64,000 nt of DNA from positions 1,295,501-1,359,500 of the forward strand of contig NZ_CP114887.1 of NCBI RefSeq assembly GCF_028747805.1. Direction: 5' to 3'. The DNA comes from Solibacillus daqui. GTDB lineage: Bacteria > Bacillota > Bacilli > Bacillales_A > Planococcaceae. Position 1 is the first letter of the stretch. The number at the start of each line of letters is the position of its first letter. The position numbers were made by a program, and so were the translations under genes. Below, one piece after another: positions 36,491-45,980 of the stretch. The notes under the pieces are model-generated. The model ran no database searches. It worked only from the letters and a program-made list of their open reading frames with translations, and was not told the origin of the DNA.

Positions 36491-39181
36491 TTATTCTCCA
36501 TCGTCAGTAGTACCATCGTCTGTACCTGGCTGAGTAGGGTCAGTTGGTTGTGTTGGCGGTGAAGTAGGTATTTCTGGTTCTTCCGTGTTGCCACTGCCAT
36601 TACCGTTACCGTTGCCATTACCACTGTTATTATTGCCGTTGCCACCGTTGTTACCATTGTTATTACCGTTACCATTGCCATTATTACCGTTATCCGTAGA
36701 ATCATTTGGATTTTCTGGTTGGCCTGGATTTTCGTTATTGTCGTCTGGTTCTTCAGGCTCTGTAGGTTCTTCCACGACTGGTTCACCTTCAACAAATAAT
36801 GTTACAGAAGCTGGATCACTGCGTAAATCACCTGAAATTGCAGTTACTGTAAAGTTATACGTTTTTCCTTTTTCAATACCTGGAATTTGAGCGGTAGTTG
36901 CACTTGATGTTGCTACGACACTAGTTGCCCCACCTTCAACGCTCATTTTCACTTCATATGTGACTGGATCACCGTTTTCATCCGTACCTTCTGTAAGTGA
37001 AGGGTGTGTCCATGATAAGTCTGCAAGCTGTGCCACTTCATTGAATGTTGCAGTTAGATCTGTTGGAGCATCCAACGTTTGTGGAACATATTCTTCTGAA
37101 TATTCAGTTGGTTGTGTACCTTTAACAAATAGCTCTTTGCTACGCATATTTGATGGTGTGTATTTGGTTGCTAATTGTAAAGGTTTTGACCCAATCACAA
37201 CATCTGCAGACACAACCGAGCTTGGCTGTTTAAATGAAGATGATGGATTGTTGCGATCTAAATCAGTCATAATTGATTTGAATAAATATTGAGGCATCCA
37301 GCGTTCGTCCCAAGTCGTGATGGCATCTTTTCGCTTTGAATACCCGCCCCAAATGGCAATCGAGTAGTTCGTTGAGTATCCAGCAAACCATGAATCTGGT
37401 ACAGAACCACGTTTTAAATTAAATTTACTAAATTCATCTGAAGAATAGTTAGTAGTTCCTGTTTTCCCAGCGATATCAACACCTGAAACTGCAGCACGTG
37501 GTGCAGAGGCGTTACGCTTGTTACTGACAACATCACGTAAAATATCTGTCACCATATAAGCTGTATAATCACTCATTGCAATTTTTGGTTCTGGTTTATA
37601 AGATTTTGATGTTTTCCCATCACGGAATACGATTTTTGAAATCGAATGTGCGTCGTTATACGTGCCGTTATTACCAAATGCTGCATAAGATGCAGCCATT
37701 TGAATTGGTGACATTGTTACATGACCGCCACCGATTGCATCTGACTCTACTAAGTTATCCGTTTTAATGCCTAAGTTAGCAAGAAATTGTTTTGCACGGT
37801 CTGGGCCAACTTCTTTAAATGCCTTAACTGCTGGGATATTTCGAGATGCATACAATGCTTCACGTGCTGTCATCGGACCTAAGTACTTGCTATCCCAGTT
37901 TGTGATAACTTGTTTTGATCCTGTGTAATTCATAGGTTCATCGACCAATGTTTGACCTGTTGACCATTTTAAATATTCAATAGCTGGACCGTAGTCGATT
38001 AACGGTTTAATTGTTGAACCTGGAGAGCGCGATTGGTTGTCATAGGCAAAGTTATAGTTAAAACCTTTATAGTTACGACCACCACCAATGGCACGAATTT
38101 CACCTGTTTGTGTATCGACAACTGCAACACCCGCTTCAATGTCTTCGGTAGGGAAGTTGCTGTCATTATTCATGACATTTTCGACAATTGTTTGTGCTTC
38201 TGGATCAAGTGTTGTGTACACTTTAATTCCTTCAGCCATCAACTCACCATCGCCTTTTTCTTCAAGCTCTGATAACACAACGTCTAAAAACGCAGGGTAT
38301 TTTGTTTCGAGATTGGCCACACGTTGTTCTTCAGGAATTAAACCAGCTGTAATATCTACGGCTTTTGCTTCATCCGCTTGAGCTTGTGTAATTTTATTGT
38401 GTTGTACCATTAAAGAAAGAACAATATTACGACGCTTTTCAGCATTTTCTGGTTTTTTGTATGGGTTAAAGTTATTTGGGCTTTGTGGCATACCCGCTAA
38501 TTGAGCAGATTCTGCTAATGTTAATTCGCTTAATTCTTTGCCATAAAATTCTTTAGCCGCTGTTCCAAATCCATAAATTCGACCAGACATTAATATTTTA
38601 TTGAAGTACATTTCAAAAATTTCTTCTTTTGAATATTGGCGTTCTAGCTGCACAGCAAGCCATGCTTCTTGCGCTTTACGCTCTAATTTTTTCTCATTTG
38701 TAAAGAATGAATTTTTGACAACTTGTTGAGTAATTGTACTCGCACCTTGCGCACCAAAGCCGTCTCGGAAGTTGGCAAATACCGCGCCACCTAAACGCCA
38801 TAAATCGACACCGAAATGTTCAAAGAAACGAGAATCTTCTGTTGCAATGATGGCATCAATCATTTGTTGTGGAATATCTTCATATTTGACATATTCACGA
38901 TTTTCTGCCCCTAATTTCGCAAATAGCTCTCCATTCACATCGTAAAACTCAGAAGATATAGGGTCTTTTAATAATTCCTCATCTAATTCTGGTGCTTTGC
39001 TTACGTAGTAGCCAAATAATGCGGCCCCACTCGCTAAACCTAACCCACCGATTAAGACAATGGTTAACACGATGCGTTTAATCCATTTTCCAGCGGATGT
39101 TTTATTTTTAGTTTTTTTTGCTTTTTGTTGTGATTGACGTTCACGCTTAATATCTTCACGTGTTCTTCTTTTTTCCGTCAC
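36491..39181 (-). CDS. ponA: Bifunctional class A penicillin-binding protein 1A/1B
   Basis: An 896-residue peptidoglycan polymerase/cross-linker. Short basic cytoplasmic tail, one membrane anchor (~33-55), GT51 glycosyltransferase (~70-250, ATEDSRFFEHFGVD and QGASTITQQ), and a transpeptidase with SxxK in GSTIKPL, SxN in SRN, and KTGTTNY. A fibronectin type III domain follows (~700-797), then an acidic, Pro-rich tail with a long Asn/Gly tract (~798-896). The GTG at 39181 is chosen because AGGAG lies 8 nt upstream; a GTG at 39202 has no ribosome site. It lies directly after recU, as in B. subtilis. Confidence 0.95.
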   Translation of the reverse strand: MTEKRRTREDIKRERQSQQKAKKTKNKTSAGKWIKRIVLTIVLIGGLGLASGAALFGYYVSKAPELDEELLKDPISSEFYDVNGELFAKLGAENREYVKYEDIPQQMIDAIIATEDSRFFEHFGVDLWRLGGAVFANFRDGFGAQGASTITQQVVKNSFFTNEKKLERKAQEAWLAVQLERQYSKEEIFEMYFNKILMSGRIYGFGTAAKEFYGKELSELTLAESAQLAGMPQSPNNFNPYKKPENAEKRRNIVLSLMVQHNKITQAQADEAKAVDITAGLIPEEQRVANLETKYPAFLDVVLSELEEKGDGELMAEGIKVYTTLDPEAQTIVENVMNNDSNFPTEDIEAGVAVVDTQTGEIRAIGGGRNYKGFNYNFAYDNQSRSPGSTIKPLIDYGPAIEYLKWSTGQTLVDEPMNYTGSKQVITNWDSKYLGPMTAREALYASRNIPAVKAFKEVGPDRAKQFLANLGIKTDNLVESDAIGGGHVTMSPIQMAASYAAFGNNGTYNDAHSISKIVFRDGKTSKSYKPEPKIAMSDYTAYMVTDILRDVVSNKRNASAPRAAVSGVDIAGKTGTTNYSSDEFSKFNLKRGSVPDSWFAGYSTNYSIAIWGGYSKRKDAITTWDERWMPQYLFKSIMTDLDRNNPSSSFKQPSSVVSADVVIGSKPLQLATKYTPSNMRSKELFVKGTQPTEYSEEYVPQTLDAPTDLTATFNEVAQLADLSWTHPSLTEGTDENGDPVTYEVKMSVEGGATSVVATSSATTAQIPGIEKGKTYNFTVTAISGDLRSDPASVTLFVEGEPVVEEPTEPEEPDDNNENPGQPENPNDSTDNGNNGNGNGNNNGNNGGNGNNNSGNGNGNGNGSGNTEEPEIPTSPPTQPTDPTQPGTDDGTTDDGE

Positions 39182-39182
39182 G

Positions 39183-39842
39183 TTATTTCTCCTCACTTTC
39201 ACAAACTGCTTTGTCTGCGATTAATACATCCACTGCTTTTAAATAATCTAGCCGAGGTAAATAGCCTTCGTGAATTTCAATTGCCTCGGTTTCAAAAACA
39301 GTGAATGGAATCGATTTTCTACCACCATTCTTCATATTCTCGTAGAATCGTTCCACAATTTCATATAATACGACAAAGTTGCGTTGAAGCGTACTAAAAC
39401 GCACGATAAAAAACGAAATACCACGTTGATGTAGAACCGATTTCATATGTTCCATTTGGTGTGGGTGGATATTTTTCAGAGGAAAGGATGATTTACTATC
39501 CGTTTCCTTTGCTTCAAAATCGATATAGTAGCCATTGTACACACCATTATAATCCGTCGTTGAAGGCGTGCGGAAATATGCCTCACGAATAACTGCAGCA
39601 CTTCTTGCCGGATAATCTACTTTGACGATTTGGATTGGAACAGGTTTCTTGTGTATAATTGCCAATTTTTGCTGTAAATAAAACACATTTGTTTCATTTA
39701 AATCATCTTCTAAGCTTTTTCCACGGTTACTATACGAAACTTCTTTGTTTTTTGTTCCTTTTGATGCCCTCACTTTTGTCTGTTTTGGCTCATCTTCTTT
39801 CGTACCGACGTAAAGTTTACCATTTGGGTAACGTATGACCAT
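39183..39842 (-). CDS. recU: Holliday junction resolvase RecU
   Basis: A structure-specific nuclease of 219 residues that resolves recombination intermediates and aids chromosome segregation. Family pattern: NRGKSLEDDLNETN (~43-56), catalytic acidic residues in TDYNGVYNG and YIDFEAKET, and SFPLKNIHPHQ. GAAGGATGGTGATTCC precedes the ATG. Its stop is immediately before the ponA GTG start, so the two are coupled in a recU-ponA operon, the B. subtilis arrangement. Confidence 0.95.
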   Translation of the reverse strand: MVIRYPNGKLYVGTKEDEPKQTKVRASKGTKNKEVSYSNRGKSLEDDLNETNVFYLQQKLAIIHKKPVPIQIVKVDYPARSAAVIREAYFRTPSTTDYNGVYNGYYIDFEAKETDSKSSFPLKNIHPHQMEHMKSVLHQRGISFFIVRFSTLQRNFVVLYEIVERFYENMKNGGRKSIPFTVFETEAIEIHEGYLPRLDYLKAVDVLIADKAVCESEEK

Positions 39843-39966
39843 GGAATCACCATCCTTCTTGTTACGAAATCGTACGTCAACATTTTACCATAAAGAAACT
39901 AATACAAAAAAAAAAAATAATATCTTTAATCTTGTTGTAATTAATAAAAATATTGCAAAAAAGCAC

Positions 39967-40030
39967 TACTTTTAGCGAATCAGCACCAGTTTTGTCTTAG
40001 ACAAAGGAATAAATAAGACTTTAGCGAATC
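39967..40030. promoter_or_regulatory. Direct repeats flanking a palindrome upstream of the 40.06-kb gene
   Basis: TTTAGCGAATC occurs at 39971-39981 and 40020-40030. Between them lies a perfect palindrome TTTGTC-TTA-GACAAA (39991-40005). The arrangement looks like operator sites, but I recognise no known regulator; it is not a Bacillus LexA box (no GAAC-N4-GTTC). Confidence 0.35.
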
Positions 40031-40056
40031 TATTCAAAAAAAAAGGGGGGAACCGA

Positions 40057-40254
40057 TTGAGTAAAATTGCATCTATCATTCGGCAAATCGACTTAGCACA
40101 AAATTTGCTTACACTACAATTTGAACAGCAACGCCTGCATCTTTCACAACACTATTTATTGCGTACCCTTGCCGTTTATCAAAAGGTTAGCTTAGCAGAA
40201 AATAGAGAGCAAGTAAAGAATACATGTTCGTATATGAGTAGTACAAATGATTAG
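40057..40254 (+). CDS. Small uncharacterised helical protein
   Basis: A 65-residue basic, Gln/Leu-rich helical protein (ASIIRQIDLAQNLLTLQFEQ...). It starts with TTG at 40057, six bases after a GGGGGG ribosome site. It occupies the yppC/yppD position between recU and yppE, but I cannot equate it with either. No domain or membrane segment seen. Confidence 0.5.
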   Translation: MSKIASIIRQIDLAQNLLTLQFEQQRLHLSQHYLLRTLAVYQKVSLAENREQVKNTCSYMSSTND

Positions 40255-40303
40255 AATTTGATACACTAAACGAAAAATGAGCTTTTACGTTGAGGTGTAT
40301 ACT

Positions 40304-40672
40304 ATGCAATTAATGGATGAAACTAAAATTTTAATACAAGAATGCGAGGCGTGTTTAACACGTTTTCAAACAATGCGTGATGAGGATCGGGAGCCAGATT
40401 TTTTTAATGAAGTAAAGCCGCATGCAGATTTGATTCATGTCCAATTAAAAAACTGGCAACAGCTCGCGCAAATTTGGATTACAAAAACAGCGCCCAAAAA
40501 TTTATATGTACAACAAATTGACCATGCAGCTGATGCGATGGAGCAATTTGTTGTGCAGTCTTTTTATAAAGGCACAAGTAAAAAACGCTTCATTCAATCG
40601 ATTCAATCTACGATGTATACGCTCCATTTAGTCGTACGAAAAATTGAGGAAGGTGATGCACATGTTGAGTAA
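40304..40672 (+). CDS. yppE: YppE-like protein (DUF1798)
   Basis: A 122-residue four-helix protein matching YppE in length (~123 aa), in position before the yprA/mrfA helicase gene, and in pattern (LIQECEACLTRF... FFNEVKPHADLI). TTGAGGTG precedes the ATG at 40304; an upstream in-frame ATG at 40277 lies before this site. It overlaps mrfA by 11 bp, which implies coupled expression. Function unknown. Confidence 0.8.
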   Translation: MQLMDETKILIQECEACLTRFQTMRDEDREPDFFNEVKPHADLIHVQLKNWQQLAQIWITKTAPKNLYVQQIDHAADAMEQFVVQSFYKGTSKKRFIQSIQSTMYTLHLVVRKIEEGDAHVE

Positions 40673-42947
40673 AAAACGTACGTTAAGTGAGCTATTAGCA
40701 GAATGGCAATTCGATGAGGAAATGAAACACAATATTACAAGCATGCATACCATCGAAGCCACACCAGCTCATTATGCGGATTTCCCTGCTGAAATGCATC
40801 CTTCTATTAAAAAGGCACTTCATGCACGAGGTATCAAACAGCTATATACACATCAGCGTCAAGCGTTTGACTATGCACAGCAAGATAAGCACTTTACGGC
40901 AATTACACCAACAGCATCAGGTAAATCGTATTGCTATCATTTACCGGTGTTACAAAAAATTTTAGAAGATAAATCAAGTCGTGCAATTTATTTATTTCCT
41001 ACAAAAGCGTTAGCTCAAGACCAAAAATCGGATTTAAATGAACTAATTGAGCTAATGGACGAGGATGTTTTAAGCTATACATATGATGGTGACACAGCGC
41101 CTGGTATTCGCCAAAAAATTCGTAAGGCAGGTCATATCGTGATGACAAACCCGGATATGCTACATTCGGGCATTTTGCCGCACCATACGAAATGGGTATC
41201 GTTGTTTGAAAACTTAAAGTACATTGTGATCGATGAGTTACATTCGTATAAAGGGGTATTTGGTTCACATGTGGCACATGTCATTCGCCGATTACAGCGC
41301 ATTTGCGAATTTTACGGAAGTAATCCTATTTTCATTTGTACAAGTGCGACCATTAAAAATCCAAAAGAGCTTGCCGAAAGTTTAACGAACGCGCAACATG
41401 AACTCATTGCAAAGTCAGGTGCGCCAGTAGGGAAGAAAACTTTTGTCTTTTACAATCCACCGATTATACATCCCACATTTGGTGTACGTCGGAGCGCGGT
41501 ACTAGAAGTGCGTGATATTTCGAGACGACTTTTTGAAGCAGGCATTCAAACAATTATTTTTGCGAAATCCCGTGTGCGTGTAGAAATGCTTGTGACGTAC
41601 TTAAAATCATTGACAACGAAAAAAATTGGTGATGAATCCATTCAAGGTTACCGAGGTGGCTATTTACCGAGTGAGCGCCGAGAAATCGAAAAAGGTTTGC
41701 GCGATGGCAAAATTCAAATGGTCATAAGTACAAATGCGCTTGAACTAGGGGTTGATATTGGTCAATTACAAGCATGCATTATGACAGGATACCCTGGGAA
41801 TATTGCGAGTGCATGGCAACAAGCAGGGCGCGCGGGAAGACGTCAAGACGAGGCATTAATTGTTTATGTAGCTCAATCTACCGCGCTCGATCAATATGTT
41901 GTGCAGCATCCGAGCTTTATGTTAGGTAGCTCGCCTGAGGAAGCCCGTATTAATCCTGAAAACATGTTAATTTTAATGGAGCATTTAAAGTGTGCCGCTT
42001 TTGAATTGCCTTTTTCAATGGCCGATTCATACGGTGAATATGAGGTACAGGAGTTGCTTGCTTATTTGGAGGAAGAGGGCGTACTTGTCAAAACATCGAC
42101 AAAATGGCACTGGATGAGTGACCGTTTCCCAGCGCATGAAATTTCATTGCGTTCTGCTGCTCAGGAAAATGTCGTAATTATAGATATTTCAACGCCTGCC
42201 AATACAAAAGTAATCGGTGAAATGGATACTTACAGTGCAATGACGCTTTTACATGAAGAGGCCATTTATATTCATCAAGGGACGCAATTCCAGGTGGAAA
42301 AGCTCGATTGGGAAGAAAAGAAGGCATTTGTACGAGAGGTTGATGTAGATTATTTTACGGATGCCAATTTAGCAGTAGAATTAAAAGTATTAAGTGAAGA
42401 CAAATCAGCAAGCTTCAGTGGTGCGACGGTTAGCTACGGAGATGTCAGTCTGCTTGCTATTCCAACGATTTTCAAAAAAATTAAGCTGCATGAAAAAAAC
42501 GAGAATATTGGCTCGGGCCCAATTAACTTACCACCGATGGAAATGCACACAAATGCTACATGGTTAAGCTTTGAAGTAGTCGAAGGTTGGAATGATGAAA
42601 GGTTGGCAGAAGCGCTTGAAGGTGCTGCACAAGCTCTAGGAAGTTTTATCCCATTATTCATTCATTGTGATCGTACCGATGTTTCAGTAGTCCCACAGGT
42701 TAAAGCTACGCACAATGAGAAACCGACGCTGTTTATCTATGACAGCTATCCAGGTGGTATCGGGTTAAGTGAGAAGGTTTATGATATTATTTTAAGCCTT
42801 GTAGAAAGAACGTTAAAGCATGTTCAATTATGTCCTTGCCCAAGAGGTTGCCCTTCATGTGTAGGACCACAAAACAGTTTAACTGACAGTCCAAAAAAAG
42901 ATGCGATTAAACTATTGCAAAACTTAGCAAGTGAATTAAATAAATAA
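40662..42947 (+). CDS. mrfA: MrfA (YprA) ATP-dependent DNA helicase
   Basis: A 761-residue superfamily 2 helicase. Motif I TPTASGKSY (~82-90), DELH box VIDELHSYKG (~188), late motifs STNALELGVDIG and QAGRAGRRQ, and a C-terminal DUF1998-type module with four cysteines C-x-C-x3-C-x2-C (C724, C726, C730, C733). B. subtilis MrfA pairs with the exonuclease MrfB in UvrABC-independent excision repair of mitomycin C damage. GAGGAAGGTG precedes the ATG. Unusually, its partner gene is 3 kb downstream, separated by a chemoreceptor gene. Confidence 0.92.
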   Translation: MLSKKRTLSELLAEWQFDEEMKHNITSMHTIEATPAHYADFPAEMHPSIKKALHARGIKQLYTHQRQAFDYAQQDKHFTAITPTASGKSYCYHLPVLQKILEDKSSRAIYLFPTKALAQDQKSDLNELIELMDEDVLSYTYDGDTAPGIRQKIRKAGHIVMTNPDMLHSGILPHHTKWVSLFENLKYIVIDELHSYKGVFGSHVAHVIRRLQRICEFYGSNPIFICTSATIKNPKELAESLTNAQHELIAKSGAPVGKKTFVFYNPPIIHPTFGVRRSAVLEVRDISRRLFEAGIQTIIFAKSRVRVEMLVTYLKSLTTKKIGDESIQGYRGGYLPSERREIEKGLRDGKIQMVISTNALELGVDIGQLQACIMTGYPGNIASAWQQAGRAGRRQDEALIVYVAQSTALDQYVVQHPSFMLGSSPEEARINPENMLILMEHLKCAAFELPFSMADSYGEYEVQELLAYLEEEGVLVKTSTKWHWMSDRFPAHEISLRSAAQENVVIIDISTPANTKVIGEMDTYSAMTLLHEEAIYIHQGTQFQVEKLDWEEKKAFVREVDVDYFTDANLAVELKVLSEDKSASFSGATVSYGDVSLLAIPTIFKKIKLHEKNENIGSGPINLPPMEMHTNATWLSFEVVEGWNDERLAEALEGAAQALGSFIPLFIHCDRTDVSVVPQVKATHNEKPTLFIYDSYPGGIGLSEKVYDIILSLVERTLKHVQLCPCPRGCPSCVGPQNSLTDSPKKDAIKLLQNLASELNK

Positions 42948-43654
42948 ACGTAAAAGAGGTTGGACGCTATTGATGCATTCAACCTAATAAATTTCCTTCT
43001 TTTATTAGATTGTAAATCATTTTTCGGTTTACCCCTGCTGATTTCCTCAAGTTTTCTTCCCAAAGCGTCAAGGAAATCCTTCAGAGTATTTGTAATAGCA
43101 TCTACACATTCATATGTAACTAAAAAAGATTTCTGGACATTGGATTAAATTTTATTTGGAACGAACGGTAATCGTAAAAAAAGTGAAATTATTTCAAAAA
43201 ATATTTGTATAAATATGGATTATTCCCCTCAATTCGCTTATAATCAACCGCGGGTATAAATTAGTATCATTAAACGAGTGTATATAGATAAGGAGCGAGA
43301 GAATAGCAGTTACGATGATAATAGACCCACTGTAAGATAAGAAAGAAAAAAAGCGAGTATGCATAAGTTTTTAGAAAGCTAAAACCTGTTTATCGTAAAA
43401 TATTGAGTATTTTATATTTTGATTCTTTAATGTTTATTGTTGAAAAGCTATTAAATTAAATAAATAGCCTATCATCGTAACAAGGGGTTGACGAATGGTG
43501 AAGGAAGCACTCAAGGCTCAAAGAAACAGTTGTTTTACTTATATTTTCACTTGGTAATCGTACTTCGAATGTGGCTAGAACGATTATCAATATGCAACCG
43601 CTACATTTGGTGATGAACTAAATAAAATGAAATTATAATGAAAGTGGTAAGGAT
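42948..43654. other. mrfA-chemoreceptor intergenic region
   Basis: About 700 bp with no supportable coding sequence. A weak hairpin with arms GAGGTTG / CAACCT (42957-42990) follows mrfA, and an inverted-repeat element lies at 43309-43481. Several short open frames show no ribosome site or recognisable protein. I searched for a SigD-type (TAAA-N15-GCCGATAT) chemoreceptor promoter and found none with correct spacing. Confidence 0.5.
43309..43481. repeat. 173-bp element bounded by 12-bp perfect inverted repeats
   Basis: GTTACGATGATA (43309-43320) and TATCATCGTAAC (43470-43481) are exact complements, 149 bp apart, enclosing AT-rich DNA without a gene. The form suggests a MITE or the remnant ends of a mobile element, or a long-range operator. 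No target-site duplication was evident. Confidence 0.45.
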
Positions 43655-45355
43655 ATGAATAGCTTAAAAACAAAAATGGTAGTGGTGTTTTCTGTGTTAA
43701 TTTTACTAATGGGGGGTTCTATTGGTTTTCTGGTTAATCAGTCCTCTTCTAAATTAGTCATTCAATCCATAAGTAAGCAAGCGACTAAAATAGGTGAATA
43801 TACTCTTAGTCAAGTGGATGCAGAAAAATATAGTGAGATTGTAAAAGACAGAAAAGAAAACGATTATTTTAATCAATTACAAGACAAGTTTGAGGAAATA
43901 AGCGTAGCAAATGATTTGAATTATCTTTATACAATGAGCAGAGAGAAAACAGACAGTGGATATGAATATTTTTATGTTATTACAGGGGATGCGGTTGCTT
44001 TAGGTGATATTGAAGAAAACGGTGCAGAGTATGACAAGATGGTGCAAACTTTTGAGACAGGACAAATAAGTGAACCTGAAATATCCTCTGACGATTTCGG
44101 GAATTTACTTTCAATATACATACCAATTAAGGATAAATCCGGGGAAGTTATTAGTGTATTAGGCGTGGATTACAATGCAACAGATATTCTCAATTTAGAG
44201 AAAAAGAATGGTTTGAAAATGGTTCTACTTACAGGTATTTTTCTGATTATTAGTATAATTATTATTTTTATATTTTCTAAAATAGTCACTAAACCTTTAG
44301 AAAGTTTAACGAAGCAAGCAAAGAAAATTTCTGAAGGAGACTTAAGTTTCCAGGTAAAAACGGAAGGCAAGGATGAAATAAGTGCATTGTCACGTTCATT
44401 TGAAAAAATGGTTGTCGACCTAAGAGAAATTATTGCAGATATCAATTCAACAACAGTTACAATGAATGATACGACACAAGAGCTCAGCCAATTTGTGAAA
44501 ACAACTGAAGAAGCTTCGGGTAATATTACACAATCAATGGAAGAAACAGCTATAGGAATTGATAAGCAATCCGAAGAAGTGAATAATATTTTAGAAATGA
44601 TGTCAAATATGATGACATTTCTACATGAAGGAGTTGCCCAAGTAAAGAGAACTGTTGAAAATGCCAAAATTTCAACGGATACAGCACAAAAGGGTAAGGA
44701 ATCAATGCGTGAGGCCACAGTTCAACTTCATGAGTTAATTAAAACTGTAGAATCTGCAACTGGAACGGTTCAAAGTTTAGCCAAGCGTTCCGATGAGGTA
44801 GGAGAAATTATTAATGTAATTTCTGACATTGCAAATCAAACGAATTTACTTGCTTTAAATGCAGCAATTGAAGCGGCAAGAGCAGGGGAAAATGGAAAAG
44901 GTTTTGCCGTTGTGGCAGATGAAGTTCGAAAACTGGCTGAGCAATCTCAATCAGCTGCCAATAAAATAATTGATTTAATTGAATCTATCCAAAAAGAGAC
45001 GAATGAAACAGTGGTTAAGATGGAACAAAACTTGAAGGCTGTTCAAAAGCAAGAGCAATTGATTGACCAAGGAGACGAAGCCTTAAATGTGATTGTTAAC
45101 ATGGTAGGGCAAACGGAAAAAGATACGAGTCAGATTGAAGATGTCTTTAATGATATTCAAAAAGATTCTCAAAAAGTTTTAGAAGCCTTAGAAACTATCT
45201 CAGCTGTCATTGAAGAAAATACAGCGGTTACGGAGGAAGTAGCTTCAGCTTCAAAAGATCAATCCACTGTAATTAGCCGCATTGTCGTAAATGTGCATAA
45301 AGTTGAAGGGATATCTAAAGTTCTAAAAAATAAAGTAGATAAGTTTAAATTATAA
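43655..45355 (+). CDS. Methyl-accepting chemotaxis protein
   Basis: A 566-residue transmembrane chemoreceptor. Membrane helix 1 (~7-28), an extracytoplasmic sensor domain of the single-Cache type (~30-185), membrane helix 2 (~188-210), HAMP (~211-265), and a long coiled-coil signalling domain with the highly conserved hairpin tip ([20 protein letters not shown], ~391-410). GGTAAGGAT precedes the ATG. It interrupts the mrfA-mrfB pair and is flanked by unusually long, gene-poor spacers, which suggests later insertion. The ligand is unknown. Confidence 0.93.
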   Translation: MNSLKTKMVVVFSVLILLMGGSIGFLVNQSSSKLVIQSISKQATKIGEYTLSQVDAEKYSEIVKDRKENDYFNQLQDKFEEISVANDLNYLYTMSREKTDSGYEYFYVITGDAVALGDIEENGAEYDKMVQTFETGQISEPEISSDDFGNLLSIYIPIKDKSGEVISVLGVDYNATDILNLEKKNGLKMVLLTGIFLIISIIIIFIFSKIVTKPLESLTKQAKKISEGDLSFQVKTEGKDEISALSRSFEKMVVDLREIIADINSTTVTMNDTTQELSQFVKTTEEASGNITQSMEETAIGIDKQSEEVNNILEMMSNMMTFLHEGVAQVKRTVENAKISTDTAQKGKESMREATVQLHELIKTVESATGTVQSLAKRSDEVGEIINVISDIANQTNLLALNAAIEAARAGENGKGFAVVADEVRKLAEQSQSAANKIIDLIESIQKETNETVVKMEQNLKAVQKQEQLIDQGDEALNVIVNMVGQTEKDTSQIEDVFNDIQKDSQKVLEALETISAVIEENTAVTEEVASASKDQSTVISRIVVNVHKVEGISKVLKNKVDKFKL

Positions 45356-45980
45356 CGGACATACACCTTGTCCTTTTCTATGATTCCAATGGTTGGGGAA
45401 TGCAAGTGGAAAATAATCAAATAGATCTAACTTTTCGTCGTGGTAGTAGGTTTCAGACTTTAGTGAGAAATGAAAAGTCTTGATTTGGGAATGATAAGTG
45501 GGCGTGCAAGTAAATTTTAATATTTTACCCATAGATACATTCTTGGGTAGTATAGGGAGAGTACTGTTCAATTTGAGCAGTGCTTTTTTCCTTTTAGGTA
45601 AATAGATTGCAATGTTGTGTTTACCTCTAAAAACCATAATAAACATGTATTTATAGTAAACTATAAACAATTTAAACGATAATAAAGTGTGAAGTGAAAA
45701 TTTGTAAATTAGATAGGCATATATTGAATATGTAACCCAAATACGCCTATACACTTATAAATTATGGAATTCGTATTCTTGTGTTTACTTTGTTTACTGT
45801 TCAAATTATTGTTATTATAAAGGGTAGAATATCTAGTATTAAGATGAATAGAGATGTGCCTATATTTTGTGTGTTGAAACATGAATTACAATAAAATTCG
45901 CTTCAACAGGCATGATAATATTGGCACTGGTCCTATTTCGATACCACCGACAACATTAATCAACGAAATGATGTGAAGGC
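45356..45980. other. Chemoreceptor-mrfB intergenic region
   Basis: About 625 bp without a supportable gene. It contains a terminator (45560-45590) and a perfect 8-2-8 palindrome TTTATAGT-AA-ACTATAAA (45650-45667) that could be an operator. A long minus-strand open frame at 45350-45754 has no ribosome site or recognisable product. Confidence 0.5.
45560..45590 (+). terminator. Rho-independent terminator downstream of the chemoreceptor
   Basis: AGTACTGTTCAA pairs with TTGAGCAGTGCT (two G-T pairs) around a minimal loop, followed by TTTTTTCC. It lies about 200 bp after the stop. Confidence 0.7.

Noticed and set aside
36585..36890. Open frame on the plus strand rich in Leu and Pro opposite the ponA tail
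   Set aside because: It is the complement of the Asn/Gly tract of ponA; composition is an artefact of the repetitive codons.
42960..43148. 62-codon open frame after mrfA
   Set aside because: No ribosome site and no recognisable protein; probably chance in a gene-poor spacer.
43440..43500. SigD-type chemoreceptor promoter (TAAA...GCCTATCA)
   Set aside because: The spacer is 11 bp instead of about 15, and GCCTATCA is a poor -10 match.
45350..45754. 134-codon minus-strand open frame downstream of the chemoreceptor
   Set aside because: No ribosome site, no recognisable protein, and it crosses a clear plus-strand terminator at 45560-45590.
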